Part shown: positions 52,700 through 61,658 of the stretch, piece after piece
How the letters are laid out: every line of letters begins with the position of its first letter
How positions within the stretch are numbered: position 1 is the stretch's first letter
Assembly (NCBI GenBank): GCA_016719405.1
Contig: JADJZE010000021.1
Location: 310,001 to 374,000 of the forward strand
DNA: 64,000 nt
Direction of reading: 5' to 3'
Source of the DNA: Candidatus Aalborgicola lynettensis
Lineage (GTDB): Bacteria > Pseudomonadota > Gammaproteobacteria > Burkholderiales > Burkholderiaceae_C
Made by a program: the position numbers and the translations under genes
The notes under the pieces: model-generated
The model's database searches: none
The model's input: only the letters and a program-made list of their open reading frames with translations
What the model was told of the DNA's origin: nothing

Positions 52700-55453
52700 A
52701 TGAACAAAAAAATAATCGCTATCGCCGTTGCTGCACTGGCGGGGGTACTTGTCGCGGGTGCGGCAAGCTATTTTTTCGCCCACAAACAGGAATCCGGCCA
52801 GGCACCCGCCGTGGTGCCTGCAAACCCGGCGCCAGATGCCGCACCCCAGGCCGCCAAGGCACTTGCGGCGTTGCAGGAGGTGTTGGCCGCCTACCGCAAA
52901 ATCATCGTGCTGTTTGCCGATGAGGCAAGCCTCAGCAGCCATGAGCGCATGCTTGCCAACCAGGTGGGGCAAAGCCTGTTTCATGAGAATCGCCAGCGCG
53001 TGGCCGAACTGGAATCCAGCCTGGGCGCGTTGGTCCAGTCCCCAAGCGCCGCGCGCTTCGAAGCCATTGGTGGTCTGCTGAACTACATTGAAAGCGGAAC
53101 AGGCCTGTTTGATGCCGACCGCTTGGCATTCCAGGACATTGTGCGCAGCCTGCAGCAGCAGGTGGCTGCGGATTCATCCTTGCCAGCCATCAAACTGCAC
53201 AAGCGCATTGGCGAAGACCTGGACGCGCTGGCCGAGATTGAGCGCAACTACGAAAAAGAAATCCGCCTGGTGTTTGGCCGGTTTGAGTCCCGCGCCATCG
53301 ACCTGAAGCGCGAACGCTGGGATGACTATCTGGCCAGCCTGAAGAAGCTCTATCACCGCGAGCAAATCCTCAAAGACTACGGCGTGGTGCTGCCGTATCC
53401 GGCACCAAAAGAGCCGCCCGCCGCACCCAAAAGCAAGGGCAGGAACGAGGACGCGGGCGAGGTATTCGGCCACAGCCTGCCGGCCAAGACCATCGTGCTG
53501 ACCTTTGATGATGGGCCGCACGGCGTCTACACCGCCGAGATTGCGGCCATTTTGAAGCAATACAACGTGCCCGGCATATTTTTCCAGGTGGGCACCAACC
53601 TGGGCGCCATCGGTGCGGACGGTAAAACCAAACTGATTCCCAAGGCCGAAGTGAGCCGCAAGCTGCTGGCGGGTGGGCACACGCTGGCCAATCACAGCAT
53701 GACCCACGCGCAGTTGTCCAAACGCAGTGGCGACGCGCTCAAGTCCGAAATACTGGGTACCGATGCCTTGCTCAGGGCGGTGGATGCCAGCCGCTCGCCG
53801 TTGTTCCGGTTTCCCTATGGTGCCCGCAATGAAGAAGGTTTGGCCATTCTGGATGCGGCGCAGCTGCGCTCGGTGATGTGGAATATTGACTCGCTGGACT
53901 GGGCCGATCCGGTGCCCGGCTCCATCGTGGAACGGGTACGCAAAACCGTGGAAAAAGAAGGCCGTGGCATTGTGCTGTTCCACGACATCCATGAACGCAC
54001 GGTCAAGGCCCTGCCCGTGTTGTTGCAGCAGTTGGTGGCCGACGGCTACCAGTTTGCCGGGTGGGATGGAAGCGGCTTTAGCGTACCCAAGGGCAGCGCC
54101 ACTGCGGTGATTGGCCCCGCACCTGCGGCCATGAGCCCGGGATACAGCGGCTCCTGGGCCATCGTGATCGGCATTGATGACTACGCCAAGTGGCCCAAAC
54201 TGCAATACGCCGCACGCGATGCGCAGGCCATTCGCGAAACCCTGATTCAGAAGTTTGGCTTTGCCCCCGAGCAGGTGGTCTCGCTCACCAACCAGCAGGC
54301 CACGCGCGCAGGCATTTTGGGGGCCTTTCACGACAAGCTGGCCCACGCCGGCATGAAAAAGAATGACCGCCTGTTCGTGTTCTTTGCCGGGCACGGTGCG
54401 ACGCGCCAGCTCAGCTCCGGGCGTGACCTGGGCTACATCGTCCCGGTGGAATCCGACCCCAACCAAATTGCGACCGACGCCATCCCCATGACCGAATTGC
54501 AGAACATTGCAGAGAGCCTGACCGCCAAACACGCCCTGTTTGTGATGGACGCCTGCTACAGCGGCCTGGGCCTTACACGCGGTGGCGCAAGCGGCAACTT
54601 TTTACGCGACAACGCCAAACGCCTGGGCCGCCAGATGCTGACCGCAGGGGGCGCAGACCAACTGGTGGCCGACGGCGGACCCAACGGGCACTCCGTCTTT
54701 ACCTGGACGCTGCTGCAAGGCCTGGAAGGCAAGGGTGATTTGAATGGCGACGGCATCATTACCGCCACCGAGTTGGCAGCGTATGTCGCGCCTGCAGTGG
54801 CCGCGGTATCGCGCCAGACCCCGGCCTTTGGCAGCCTGCCGGGCTCGCAAGGTGGCGACTTTGTGTTTGAGCTGCCGGCCAGTGCAGAGTTTTTGAGTGC
54901 CCAGACCCCACAGTTGCCGGGTGATGCAATTGCCATGAACAGCAAGCTGGACGCGGCGCGGCCTTCTGCCGCACCTGCGTCCGGCGCAGCGGGCGCCAAT
55001 GCCCCGGTCATTCCCGCCCCCAGCACCACGGTGGTGGTGAAGGACCTGCAAGGTGCAGACCAGAAATTGGTGACGCCGCTGGCCGTTGCCAGCTCCACAC
55101 GACAGTTGGCGCAACGCGCCAACGACCGTGGTTTGCAGTTCTTCAAGGAGAAAAACTACCCTGAGGCAGAAACCCAGTTCACGCAGGCCCTGAAACTGCG
55201 CCCCGACTTTGCGCTGGCCGCCAACAACCTGGGCTTTGTGTACTACAAGCAAGACAAGTATGCCGAAGCGGCCCGCTGGTTTGAAAACACCGTCAAGATC
55301 GATCCATCCCGTGCCGTGGCCTACATCAACCTGGGTGATGCCTACGCCAAATCGGGCCATGCCGACAAAGCCAAAAAGGCGTTTGGCACCTATCTGGAAC
55401 TGGCACCGCAAGGCCCCGGCGCGGCCTATGCGCGCCAGCAGATCGGCGGGTAA
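52700..55453 (+). CDS. Polysaccharide deacetylase - caspase - TPR fusion protein
   Basis: 917 residues. An N-terminal membrane anchor or signal (~4-26) and a helical region (~40-235) precede a NodB deacetylase (~265-470) with all motifs: TFDDGPHG, NHSMTH, RFPYGARN, DSLDWADP, FHDIHE. A caspase-like (C14) domain (~482-735) has SWAIVIGIDDYAKWP, catalytic His in FFAGHGA (~561) and Cys in DACYSG (~617), plus an EF-hand-type loop DLNGDGIITATE. Three TPR units end the protein (~805-915). Likely extracytoplasmic, coupling a cell-envelope amidase-type activity to protease function. Substrates are unknown. Confidence 0.9.
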   Translation: MNKKIIAIAVAALAGVLVAGAASYFFAHKQESGQAPAVVPANPAPDAAPQAAKALAALQEVLAAYRKIIVLFADEASLSSHERMLANQVGQSLFHENRQRVAELESSLGALVQSPSAARFEAIGGLLNYIESGTGLFDADRLAFQDIVRSLQQQVAADSSLPAIKLHKRIGEDLDALAEIERNYEKEIRLVFGRFESRAIDLKRERWDDYLASLKKLYHREQILKDYGVVLPYPAPKEPPAAPKSKGRNEDAGEVFGHSLPAKTIVLTFDDGPHGVYTAEIAAILKQYNVPGIFFQVGTNLGAIGADGKTKLIPKAEVSRKLLAGGHTLANHSMTHAQLSKRSGDALKSEILGTDALLRAVDASRSPLFRFPYGARNEEGLAILDAAQLRSVMWNIDSLDWADPVPGSIVERVRKTVEKEGRGIVLFHDIHERTVKALPVLLQQLVADGYQFAGWDGSGFSVPKGSATAVIGPAPAAMSPGYSGSWAIVIGIDDYAKWPKLQYAARDAQAIRETLIQKFGFAPEQVVSLTNQQATRAGILGAFHDKLAHAGMKKNDRLFVFFAGHGATRQLSSGRDLGYIVPVESDPNQIATDAIPMTELQNIAESLTAKHALFVMDACYSGLGLTRGGASGNFLRDNAKRLGRQMLTAGGADQLVADGGPNGHSVFTWTLLQGLEGKGDLNGDGIITATELAAYVAPAVAAVSRQTPAFGSLPGSQGGDFVFELPASAEFLSAQTPQLPGDAIAMNSKLDAARPSAAPASGAAGANAPVIPAPSTTVVVKDLQGADQKLVTPLAVASSTRQLAQRANDRGLQFFKEKNYPEAETQFTQALKLRPDFALAANNLGFVYYKQDKYAEAARWFENTVKIDPSRAVAYINLGDAYAKSGHADKAKKAFGTYLELAPQGPGAAYARQQIGG

Positions 55454-55513
55454 GCGCGGTGCATTGTTGGTACGGGCCTGCGCGTCAACCCGGCGCCGCC
55501 TGGGTGGTAGCTG

Positions 55514-56824
55514 TTACGGCGTTTTTGCCAACAGGGGCCAACTGGCAAAAGCAAGCTCGTCCTGCAAACGCGAGCGCTGCGTCGTTTTCAGGGGCCGCAG
55601 ATTGCCCGCCACCCACTGGGCGCGGGCCTGGTTGATCTGGCCGGTGGACCGCCACTGGCGCACTTCCATGGCCGGGTTGTGCAGCATGGCAGCCAGCCAT
55701 ACGGCCTGTGCAGCAGTGAGCCGGTCGGCGCGTTGGCCAAAGTAGGCCTGGGCAGCGGCTTGCGCACCGCACACCGTGGCGCCCCAGGGCGCGTGGTCGA
55801 GGTACAGGCGCAGAATGCGCGCTTTGCCCAGGGTGTGCTCCATCTCCACGGCATAGAGCAATTCGCGCAGCTTGCGCACCGGCGAGCGAGCACCACCGGT
55901 GACCAGCAGCTTGGCGAGTTGTTGCGTCAGCGTGCTGGCGCCGCGCGCTTTGGCCTGCGCACCCTGGTTGCGGTGCAGCGCCTGCGTCATCTCGGTGAGG
56001 TCGTAGCCCGTGTGGGTAAAAAAGCGCTGGTCTTCGGCGGCAATCACGGCGCGCGCCAGCAGGCTGTCCGTGCCCAGTTGGGCCGTAGGCAGAGCGCGTG
56101 CGCACTTGCTGCGGGCCTGCGCCCAGTGTTCGGTGCCCAGGCCGCGCACGGCCATGCCGTGCAAGCGCGGTTGTACCGTGAGTTTTTTGCTGGGCAGCTC
56201 CAGCGTGGCTTGCAGGGCCAGCGTGCCTTCCATTTGCGCGTAAGCCACCTCGGGGATGGCGCTGGCAAACAGCGCATAGGCATCGTGCACGGGGGTGTCG
56301 GGCAGCGTGATGTGCATGCTAAGGCCCGCAGCGCGCACCGTGGCGTGCCAGGTGGCCTGCAGCGCACCACTGGAGAGCGTGCCCTGCAGTTGCGTGGCAT
56401 TGCGCCGCACCGTCATGCGGGCGTTCGCCAGGTGCACCGGCTCATTCCCCCAACTGCTGCTGCGCACGGTGCAGGGCTGGCAGTGCAGGCTGAGTTGGCG
56501 GGCGCCCTCGTCCCAGGCCAGGTGCACCTCGCCCATGCGCGTGGTCACGGTACGGCCATCAAGCTGGCGGGCAATCCACGGTGTGGTGCCCCACTGGATG
56601 AGCGCGGCCACGCCCACTGCGATGGGCACTGGCCCGGCATGCAGCGTGGTCGCCCAGTCGCCCGGGGTGGGGCGCAGCAGGGCGCGTGCGCCCCACACCA
56701 GGCAATACAACGCAAGCGCCACCACCACCGTGGCAATGCCCACCGCGTGCGCGACGCGGCGCACCCCGGTAAAGGTGGCAGAGGCGGTAGATGCGGCAAA
56801 GGCGAAAGGACGGGGTGTGCGCAT
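55514..56824 (-). CDS. GT51 peptidoglycan transglycosylase, monofunctional, of the exosortase operon
   Basis: 436 residues. One membrane segment lies at ~25-47, with a ~200-residue unrecognised region before the GT51 domain. The glycosyltransferase motifs are IAAEDQRFFTHTGYD, GASTLTQQLAKLL, RKLRELLYAVEMEHTLGKARIL, YLDHAPWG, GAQAAAQAYFG and AVWLAAMLHNP. No transpeptidase domain. It lies 8 bases after the exosortase-associated gene, so it is part of that operon rather than a general PBP1-type gene. Confidence 0.88.
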   Translation of the reverse strand: MRTPRPFAFAASTASATFTGVRRVAHAVGIATVVVALALYCLVWGARALLRPTPGDWATTLHAGPVPIAVGVAALIQWGTTPWIARQLDGRTVTTRMGEVHLAWDEGARQLSLHCQPCTVRSSSWGNEPVHLANARMTVRRNATQLQGTLSSGALQATWHATVRAAGLSMHITLPDTPVHDAYALFASAIPEVAYAQMEGTLALQATLELPSKKLTVQPRLHGMAVRGLGTEHWAQARSKCARALPTAQLGTDSLLARAVIAAEDQRFFTHTGYDLTEMTQALHRNQGAQAKARGASTLTQQLAKLLVTGGARSPVRKLRELLYAVEMEHTLGKARILRLYLDHAPWGATVCGAQAAAQAYFGQRADRLTAAQAVWLAAMLHNPAMEVRQWRSTGQINQARAQWVAGNLRPLKTTQRSRLQDELAFASWPLLAKTP

Positions 56825-56832
56825 GGTGGCTC

Positions 56833-57432
56833 CTACAGGGAATGGAAGGGGATGGGTGTGGCCACGGTCACGGCCTGCCAGGGGCCGTGGGACTGGCCAG
56901 CAAGCGATGCCCAGTACCAGGCCGAGGTATCGGTGTAGCCTTGGCCCTGCGCGTCTTCAATGCGTTCGCACACCCGCACAGCCTTATGCGCACGCTGGGC
57001 TACAAAACAGCGCCAACGTTGCTGGTCGGCGCGCACTTCGAGTTGTTCGCTGTGGATGCGGTAGCCCAGGCCCCGGTAACAATCGGTCGCCGGGTGCAGC
57101 ATGCGCGTGGGCTGCGTCACCGTGCGCAGCACCAGCACCTGGCGGCCATCGGTCATGCGCGCCACCGTGCCCGGAAAACGCCGTGCAAAACGCTGCTCCA
57201 CATCGCCCAGGGCCAGTGGGCGCAGCGGCGCGCCCTGCCAGTGGGTTGGCAACTCGGTGGTGGATGGCACTGACCCGGGCGAATCCGCGCCGTGCGCGCG
57301 CTGCGCCACCACGGCACTGCCGATGCTCCATACCGCGCACAGCGGCAGCACGGCGGCCCACAGCGCCTTGTGCAGGACGCGGTTCACAAAACGGTTGCCA
57401 AACCAATCCATCGAAAGGGTGAGGGGGCTCAT
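56833..57432 (-). CDS. Exosortase-associated protein (EpsI-like position)
   Basis: 199 residues. An N-terminal hydrophobic segment (~22-45) anchors an exported domain with LPTHWQGAPLRPLALGD, HPATDCYRGLGYRI and WYWASL. Its place directly after the exosortase, with an ATGA overlap, and the single Cys motif recall EpsI-type companion proteins. The family is not certain. Confidence 0.7.
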   Translation of the reverse strand: MSPLTLSMDWFGNRFVNRVLHKALWAAVLPLCAVWSIGSAVVAQRAHGADSPGSVPSTTELPTHWQGAPLRPLALGDVEQRFARRFPGTVARMTDGRQVLVLRTVTQPTRMLHPATDCYRGLGYRIHSEQLEVRADQQRWRCFVAQRAHKAVRVCERIEDAQGQGYTDTSAWYWASLAGQSHGPWQAVTVATPIPFHSL

Positions 57433-58277
57433 CGTGTTCTACCTCCACGCGCATTGCGGCCCATAACCCAGGAAATGCCACCACACACCAGGCCCAGAAC
57501 GGCCAGGCCCACAGTCTGGTGCGCCACATTGCCCAAGTGCTGGCCCGAGGCCTGCGCCGCCACCAGCACCGTGTTGCGCAACACATTGCCCAGCAGCACC
57601 AGCACGCCCACCACCGGCAGGCGCAGCAGAAAAGCACGGTTGTTGCGCTGCGTGGCCAGTGCCACCGCGCAGGCCGTGAAGTAGCCCAGCCATGCCATCT
57701 GCACGCCCGAGCAGGGCGCGTCCACGATGATGAGCTGGCCGTCGACCAGCAGGCTGCTGCCCGAGCGCTCTACGGTGTGCGCCACCGACAGCAGCCACGC
57801 GCTGAGTTCGGCCGTAACCACACGCAGCGGAAAACCCGCATAAAACTGCAGCGATGCCAAAAGCGGCAGCGACAGCACCGACAAGCCCCACACCGGCGCC
57901 GTGGCCACCTGCGCTGGCAAAAAGGCCAGCAGGCCCGCCGCCAGACTCAGCAGGCCCATCAGCGCCACCAGCAGGTCTGGCAGTTGCTGGTGCAAGGCGG
58001 TGGTCAGCACGGCGAGCGCCAGCGCGGCAGCCTGCAGGCCCAGGCGCGGTGCGGCACGCAGATGGTGGCGGTGAACGAACAGCAGGCTTGCCATGGCCGC
58101 CAGGGCCAGAATGCCCAGCGGGTCGTCCGAGCCATCCAACATGCGCCGGGCCATCCACCACCAGGTGGGCCACAGCGCCACCGCCAGCAAGGCCAGCCAG
58201 CGCCACTCGGCAGCGGTGTCGATGGCGACGCCAAAGCGCACAAAGCCGGGCATTTTCAGTAAACGGGGCAGTGACAT
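57429..58277 (-). CDS. Exosortase (archaeosortase/exosortase transpeptidase)
   Basis: 282 residues from ATG 58277; a TTG at 58310 is the longer option. Eight or so membrane segments. The catalytic triad is visible: Cys in DAPCSGVQM (~188), Arg in GNVLRNTVLVA and His in VAHQTVG. It cleaves PEP-CTERM tails. The VIT/VWA protein encoded just upstream carries such a tail. It is close to the XrtN/XrtQ type by context (recall only). Confidence 0.88.
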   Translation of the reverse strand: MSLPRLLKMPGFVRFGVAIDTAAEWRWLALLAVALWPTWWWMARRMLDGSDDPLGILALAAMASLLFVHRHHLRAAPRLGLQAAALALAVLTTALHQQLPDLLVALMGLLSLAAGLLAFLPAQVATAPVWGLSVLSLPLLASLQFYAGFPLRVVTAELSAWLLSVAHTVERSGSSLLVDGQLIIVDAPCSGVQMAWLGYFTACAVALATQRNNRAFLLRLPVVGVLVLLGNVLRNTVLVAAQASGQHLGNVAHQTVGLAVLGLVCGGISWVMGRNARGGRTR

Positions 58278-58316
58278 AACAGAGTGTCCGTGGGGTGAAG
58301 CAGGCTTCAAAGTGGT

Positions 58317-60410
58317 TTAGCTGGCGTAACGGTGGGCACAGGCCTGTGCACGGCGGCGCCGGCGCGCCAGCATGTACAGCACCGACAGCGTCATGGCGAT
58401 GGCACCCCAGGTGGCGGGCTCGGGGGTGCTGGGCACCTCGGCGCCCAGGGCGGTGTTTTCCACGCCCTGCGGCAGGGGGGATGGTTGGTTGACGCTGGTG
58501 CTGTCCGCCGGTGCCGTGTTACGCACCACCTGGTCGATGGCAATGAAGCTGGTGTACTGCGTGAGCAAGCTGTACTGCAGGCCCAGATCGGTAATGGCCT
58601 GGGCATAGGCGCTGCCCCCTTCCAGGGCCTCCTGGTCACTCAAGGCCGCGATGCGGCTGCGGGCCCACAGGTGGCGCAATGCTGCGGTGTCGGTCGCCTT
58701 GGGCACATCAGCCGCCCCAATCGGCAGGGTGTGTGCAATCGGGCCGTGGGCGCTTTGGCCTTCAATCACCAGTTTGCCCTTGGCCTCGCCGCGCCATTTG
58801 CCGAACACGATCACCGGGCGCTGCGCCAGCAAGTCGGGCAGGTTGCGGGGCTCCACGTCGTAGACATCCAGGCCTTCAAAGCGGGCCTTTACCTGCGTCA
58901 ACACGGGCGATTCGATCATGGTACGAAAGCGCTTGGCCTGTTCGGCCGCCTGCTCCGGTTTGGTGATGATGAAAGGCTCGCCCATGCCGGCGCGCGCCAG
59001 CCCCTCCATGAGGTGGCGGTTGACGCTTGCGCCAATGCCAAAGGAAAACACGTTGGCGCTGGAGAGGTTGTTGCGCACCAGCGCAAAGGCCTCGCGCTCC
59101 ACCGTCACAAAGCCATCGGTCACCACCACCACGGTGCGCGATACATCGGCCGCCTTGGGCTGGGCATAGACACGCTTGAGCGCCGGAATTAGCTCGGTGC
59201 TGCCACCGCCGCCTTCGCGGTCGATGGTGCGGATGGCCTGGTCGATATTGGCGCGGGTGGCGGGCACGGACTGCGGGCTCAGGAAACTGCTGCTGCCAGC
59301 AAACAGCAGCACGTTGAAGGTGTCGCTGGGGCGCAGGTTGCCAATCAGTTCGCGCAGCACGGACTTGGCCGTATCCAGCGGAAAGCCGTGCATGGAGCCG
59401 GAAATGTCCACCACAAAGATGTACTCACGCGGGTTGATGGCGGTCGCCGGTGGCGCCTTGGGCGGCTCCACCATGGCGAGGAAGAAATTTTCGTCCTTGC
59501 CCTTGTACAGCAGCAGGCCACTCTCGATCGCGTCGCCCGCGAGGCGGTAGTCCAGGATGAAGTCGCGGTTGTTGCTGGGTTCCGCCGTGGGGTTCAGGCC
59601 AACGACCGTGGCGCCGCCATGCTCTCGGTAGCTGCTGATGGGGTGCGAGGGCGATGTCACCTCCTTGATGGCGATGGGCGTGTTCAGCGCCACATGGATG
59701 TCAAAGGCCGGGGCTTCTGTGCTGCTGGGCGTGGCTTGCCCCTTGGGCAGGTAAGGCTGCGCTACCCAGGTGGCTTGGGCCTGCGAACTTTGCGGGCTGT
59801 TGTAGCGCGGGCCCACCACGGTGGGGAACACAAACTGGTATTTACCGTCCGTGGGCGCCAGCAGCTCGGTGTAGCGCAGCTCCACCTTGACGTCGTCGCC
59901 CGGCAGGATGTTGGCCACGTTCATCTGGAACACATTGGGCAGGTGCTGCTCCAGCAGGGCGGCGGTTTTGCCTTCCTTCTTGGCCGTGTCGTATTCGATT
60001 TGGGCCTGCTGCTTCTCGCGGATCTGGGCGGTAATCAGGCGGTCTGCCAGGCGCACGTTCATGCCATGCACCGCCGCCCGGGTGGAGCCGGGGAACACAT
60101 ATTTGGCCTCAATGGCGCGCTGGCCTTCGTTTTTGTAGGTCTGCACCACGGTCACGTCGGCAATCACCCCGCTGACCTTTACGTTCACCTGGGTGGATTT
60201 CAGCGGCAACAAGTCCACACCGGGCTTGTCGCTTTGGACGAAGAAGTAGGGGCTTTCGGTCTTGAGGCGGGGCGCGGTGGCATCTTGCGCCTGCGCCGGG
60301 TGGCTGACCAGGGCCACAAAACACAGGGCCGACACGGTGGTGGTGGCCAGCCATAGCCACCTGGACAGGTGGGCAGACGGCTGGGGTTCTGACAATACGG
60401 CGATGGCCAT
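58317..60410 (-). CDS. VIT and VWA domain protein with PEP-CTERM sorting tail
   Basis: 697 residues from ATG 60410 (AAGAGA upstream; ATG 60431 is an alternative). The signal peptide ends PAQAQD. The VIT domain (~50-190) has VVQTYKNEGQRAIEAKYVFPGS. The VWA domain (~325-500) has the MIDAS motif DISGSM. The C-terminus has PEPATWGAIAMTLSVLYMLARRRRR, a PEP-CTERM signal, with an unusual 11-residue extension. It is the likely sole local substrate of the neighbouring exosortase. Three CreB-type repeats stand in its promoter. Confidence 0.92.
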   Translation of the reverse strand: MAIAVLSEPQPSAHLSRWLWLATTTVSALCFVALVSHPAQAQDATAPRLKTESPYFFVQSDKPGVDLLPLKSTQVNVKVSGVIADVTVVQTYKNEGQRAIEAKYVFPGSTRAAVHGMNVRLADRLITAQIREKQQAQIEYDTAKKEGKTAALLEQHLPNVFQMNVANILPGDDVKVELRYTELLAPTDGKYQFVFPTVVGPRYNSPQSSQAQATWVAQPYLPKGQATPSSTEAPAFDIHVALNTPIAIKEVTSPSHPISSYREHGGATVVGLNPTAEPSNNRDFILDYRLAGDAIESGLLLYKGKDENFFLAMVEPPKAPPATAINPREYIFVVDISGSMHGFPLDTAKSVLRELIGNLRPSDTFNVLLFAGSSSFLSPQSVPATRANIDQAIRTIDREGGGGSTELIPALKRVYAQPKAADVSRTVVVVTDGFVTVEREAFALVRNNLSSANVFSFGIGASVNRHLMEGLARAGMGEPFIITKPEQAAEQAKRFRTMIESPVLTQVKARFEGLDVYDVEPRNLPDLLAQRPVIVFGKWRGEAKGKLVIEGQSAHGPIAHTLPIGAADVPKATDTAALRHLWARSRIAALSDQEALEGGSAYAQAITDLGLQYSLLTQYTSFIAIDQVVRNTAPADSTSVNQPSPLPQGVENTALGAEVPSTPEPATWGAIAMTLSVLYMLARRRRRAQACAHRYAS

Positions 60411-60503
60411 GGTGCATCTCTTGCGGTTCATCGTGCGACATTGCACGGTGAAGAGAGCATCCCGCCCGAGCGAGAAGACAGTTTGAAGCGTTCAGGGGCG
60501 TGT

Positions 60504-60530
60504 GTGAAGTCTGTGTGAAAAGGGGGTGAA
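60504..60530 (-). promoter_or_regulatory. Triple CreB-type tag (TTCAC-N6-TTCAC-N6-TTCAC)
   Basis: On the plus strand GTGAA occurs at 60504, 60515 and 60526, exactly 11 bases apart. In coding sense of the VIT operon this reads TTCAC-CCCCTT-TTCAC and TTCAC-ACAGAC-TTCAC. The E. coli CreB tag is TTCAC-N6-TTCAC. It lies ~100 bases before the VIT start, and creBC are 1.5-3.5 kb away. Confidence 0.7.
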
Positions 60531-60559
60531 GTGGCGTGCGCAGCAGGCTGAGTTGCTCC

Positions 60560-60680
60560 AGCACACGGCCAGGCAACGCTCAACCTCCACCAGGGTGTCT
60601 GCATCAACGCGCCCGAAGCTGGCCCTACCTTGTCGCGCTTGACCGTCATAGCCTTGTCTACCATCACCTGCGAAGCTTTC
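60560..60680 (-). pseudogene. Remnant of a MazF/PemK-type toxin gene
   Basis: Minus-strand translation shows SQVMVDKAMTVKRDKVG and, one frame over, RASFGRVDADTLVEVERCLAV. Together they read like the C-terminal end of a MazF-family toxin. The frame break at GGTAGGG and lack of an N-terminus show decay. It is in the 442-base gap between the VIT gene and vapC; the remainder holds the CreB tags and a dispersed repeat. Confidence 0.45.
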
Positions 60681-60779
60681 TCCAAGCCATTTCCGGCGCC
60701 GTGTGCAGCTTGGCTTCCAACACCGCCCGCCCGGATGCCAATCTGGTGTGAGGGTGAAATGCGGTTGGAATGTGCAATA

Positions 60780-60837
60780 GCTATACTTTTCATAGCTGCT
60801 TGCGCCCGCCAGACGTGCGGGAATGGTCTATTTGACC
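60780..60837 (+). repeat. Dispersed ~58-bp repeat, copy E
   Basis: GCTATACTTTTCATAGCTGC, TTGCGCCCGCCAGACGTGCG, GGAATGGTCTATTTGACC. Ends just before the vapC stop. Confidence 0.8.
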
Positions 60838-60852
60838 AAGTGCTTCAATTCG

Positions 60853-61272
60853 CTATTGCCCCGCAATCCAGGGGTTCACCAGCGCAACCCCGGTATCCGC
60901 AAAGTCCGACACGTTGCGTGTCACCACGGTGAATTGGTGCTCGATGGCGGTGGCTGCAATCATGGCATCGCGTTCGGAGCGCGGATTGGGGATGTGCAGC
61001 GACGCACACACCGTCGCAGTGCTGTCAGTGAAGGGCAAAATGCGGCCCGCGAACGCTGCACGCACCCCCGTCAGCCATGCGCGCAACGCGCTGCCTTGCG
61101 GTGGTGTGCGGCGCTCCAGGGCCCCAATGCCCAACTCCAATTCGAGAATGGTGATGGCTGACAGAAAGAACCCGCTGCTAATTTGCCCTGCGGCCCAGTT
61201 GCGCACCGCCATGGACTGGTTGGGTTTGCCATGGCGCAGTTCGGAGATGACGTTGGTGTCGAGTACAAACAT
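60853..61272 (-). CDS. vapC: PIN-domain toxin VapC
   Basis: 139 residues. The acidic PIN residues are visible in MFVLDTNVISELRHG, ITILELELGI, ERDAMIAATA and VTRNVSDFADTG. Metal-dependent RNase family, commonly cutting initiator tRNA. It follows its antitoxin by 9 bases. Confidence 0.92.
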   Translation of the reverse strand: MFVLDTNVISELRHGKPNQSMAVRNWAAGQISSGFFLSAITILELELGIGALERRTPPQGSALRAWLTGVRAAFAGRILPFTDSTATVCASLHIPNPRSERDAMIAATAIEHQFTVVTRNVSDFADTGVALVNPWIAGQ

Positions 61273-61281
61273 GGAGATGCG

Positions 61282-61542
61282 TCAGTCAAACGATGCGCCA
61301 CGCACTTGCAGCGTGAGCCGGGGCGGCTCGAAATCAATGCCCTCACCACCCGCAATGCCATCCATTACCTCCAGTAGCGTCGGCCCGCTTTTCCCGGCCA
61401 TGCGGTAATAGTCGTCGATTTGTAGCAGCGCATACGCAGGGCGTCCACGGTCGGTAATAAACACCGGGCCATCCAGCGCCGCGCGCTTGGCGGCGGACAC
61501 GTCACGCGTGAAGTCGCGGCTCGAAAAAGTATGGATACCCAT
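61282..61542 (-). CDS. Phd/YefM-type antitoxin
   Basis: 86 residues. The N-terminal Phd fold has MGIHTFSSRDFTRDVSAAKRAA and GPVFITDRGRPAYALLQIDDYYRM; the C-terminus would wrap the VapC partner. Complete type II module with vapC. Confidence 0.9.
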   Translation of the reverse strand: MGIHTFSSRDFTRDVSAAKRAALDGPVFITDRGRPAYALLQIDDYYRMAGKSGPTLLEVMDGIAGGEGIDFEPPRLTLQVRGASFD

Positions 61543-61658
61543 GTTGGCCTTCCAGATGTCAGTAATGCTTGTATGTTATGACATTTTGGGAAATTTTGGG
61601 AAAGTGGGTGCCTTCGGTTTGAACTACCTACCGCATGCCCACGCTACTGGGGGCTTCG

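Noticed and set aside
53174..54532. 452-codon minus frame opposite the deacetylase-caspase gene
   Set aside because: Antisense shadow; the plus strand shows intact catalytic motifs throughout.
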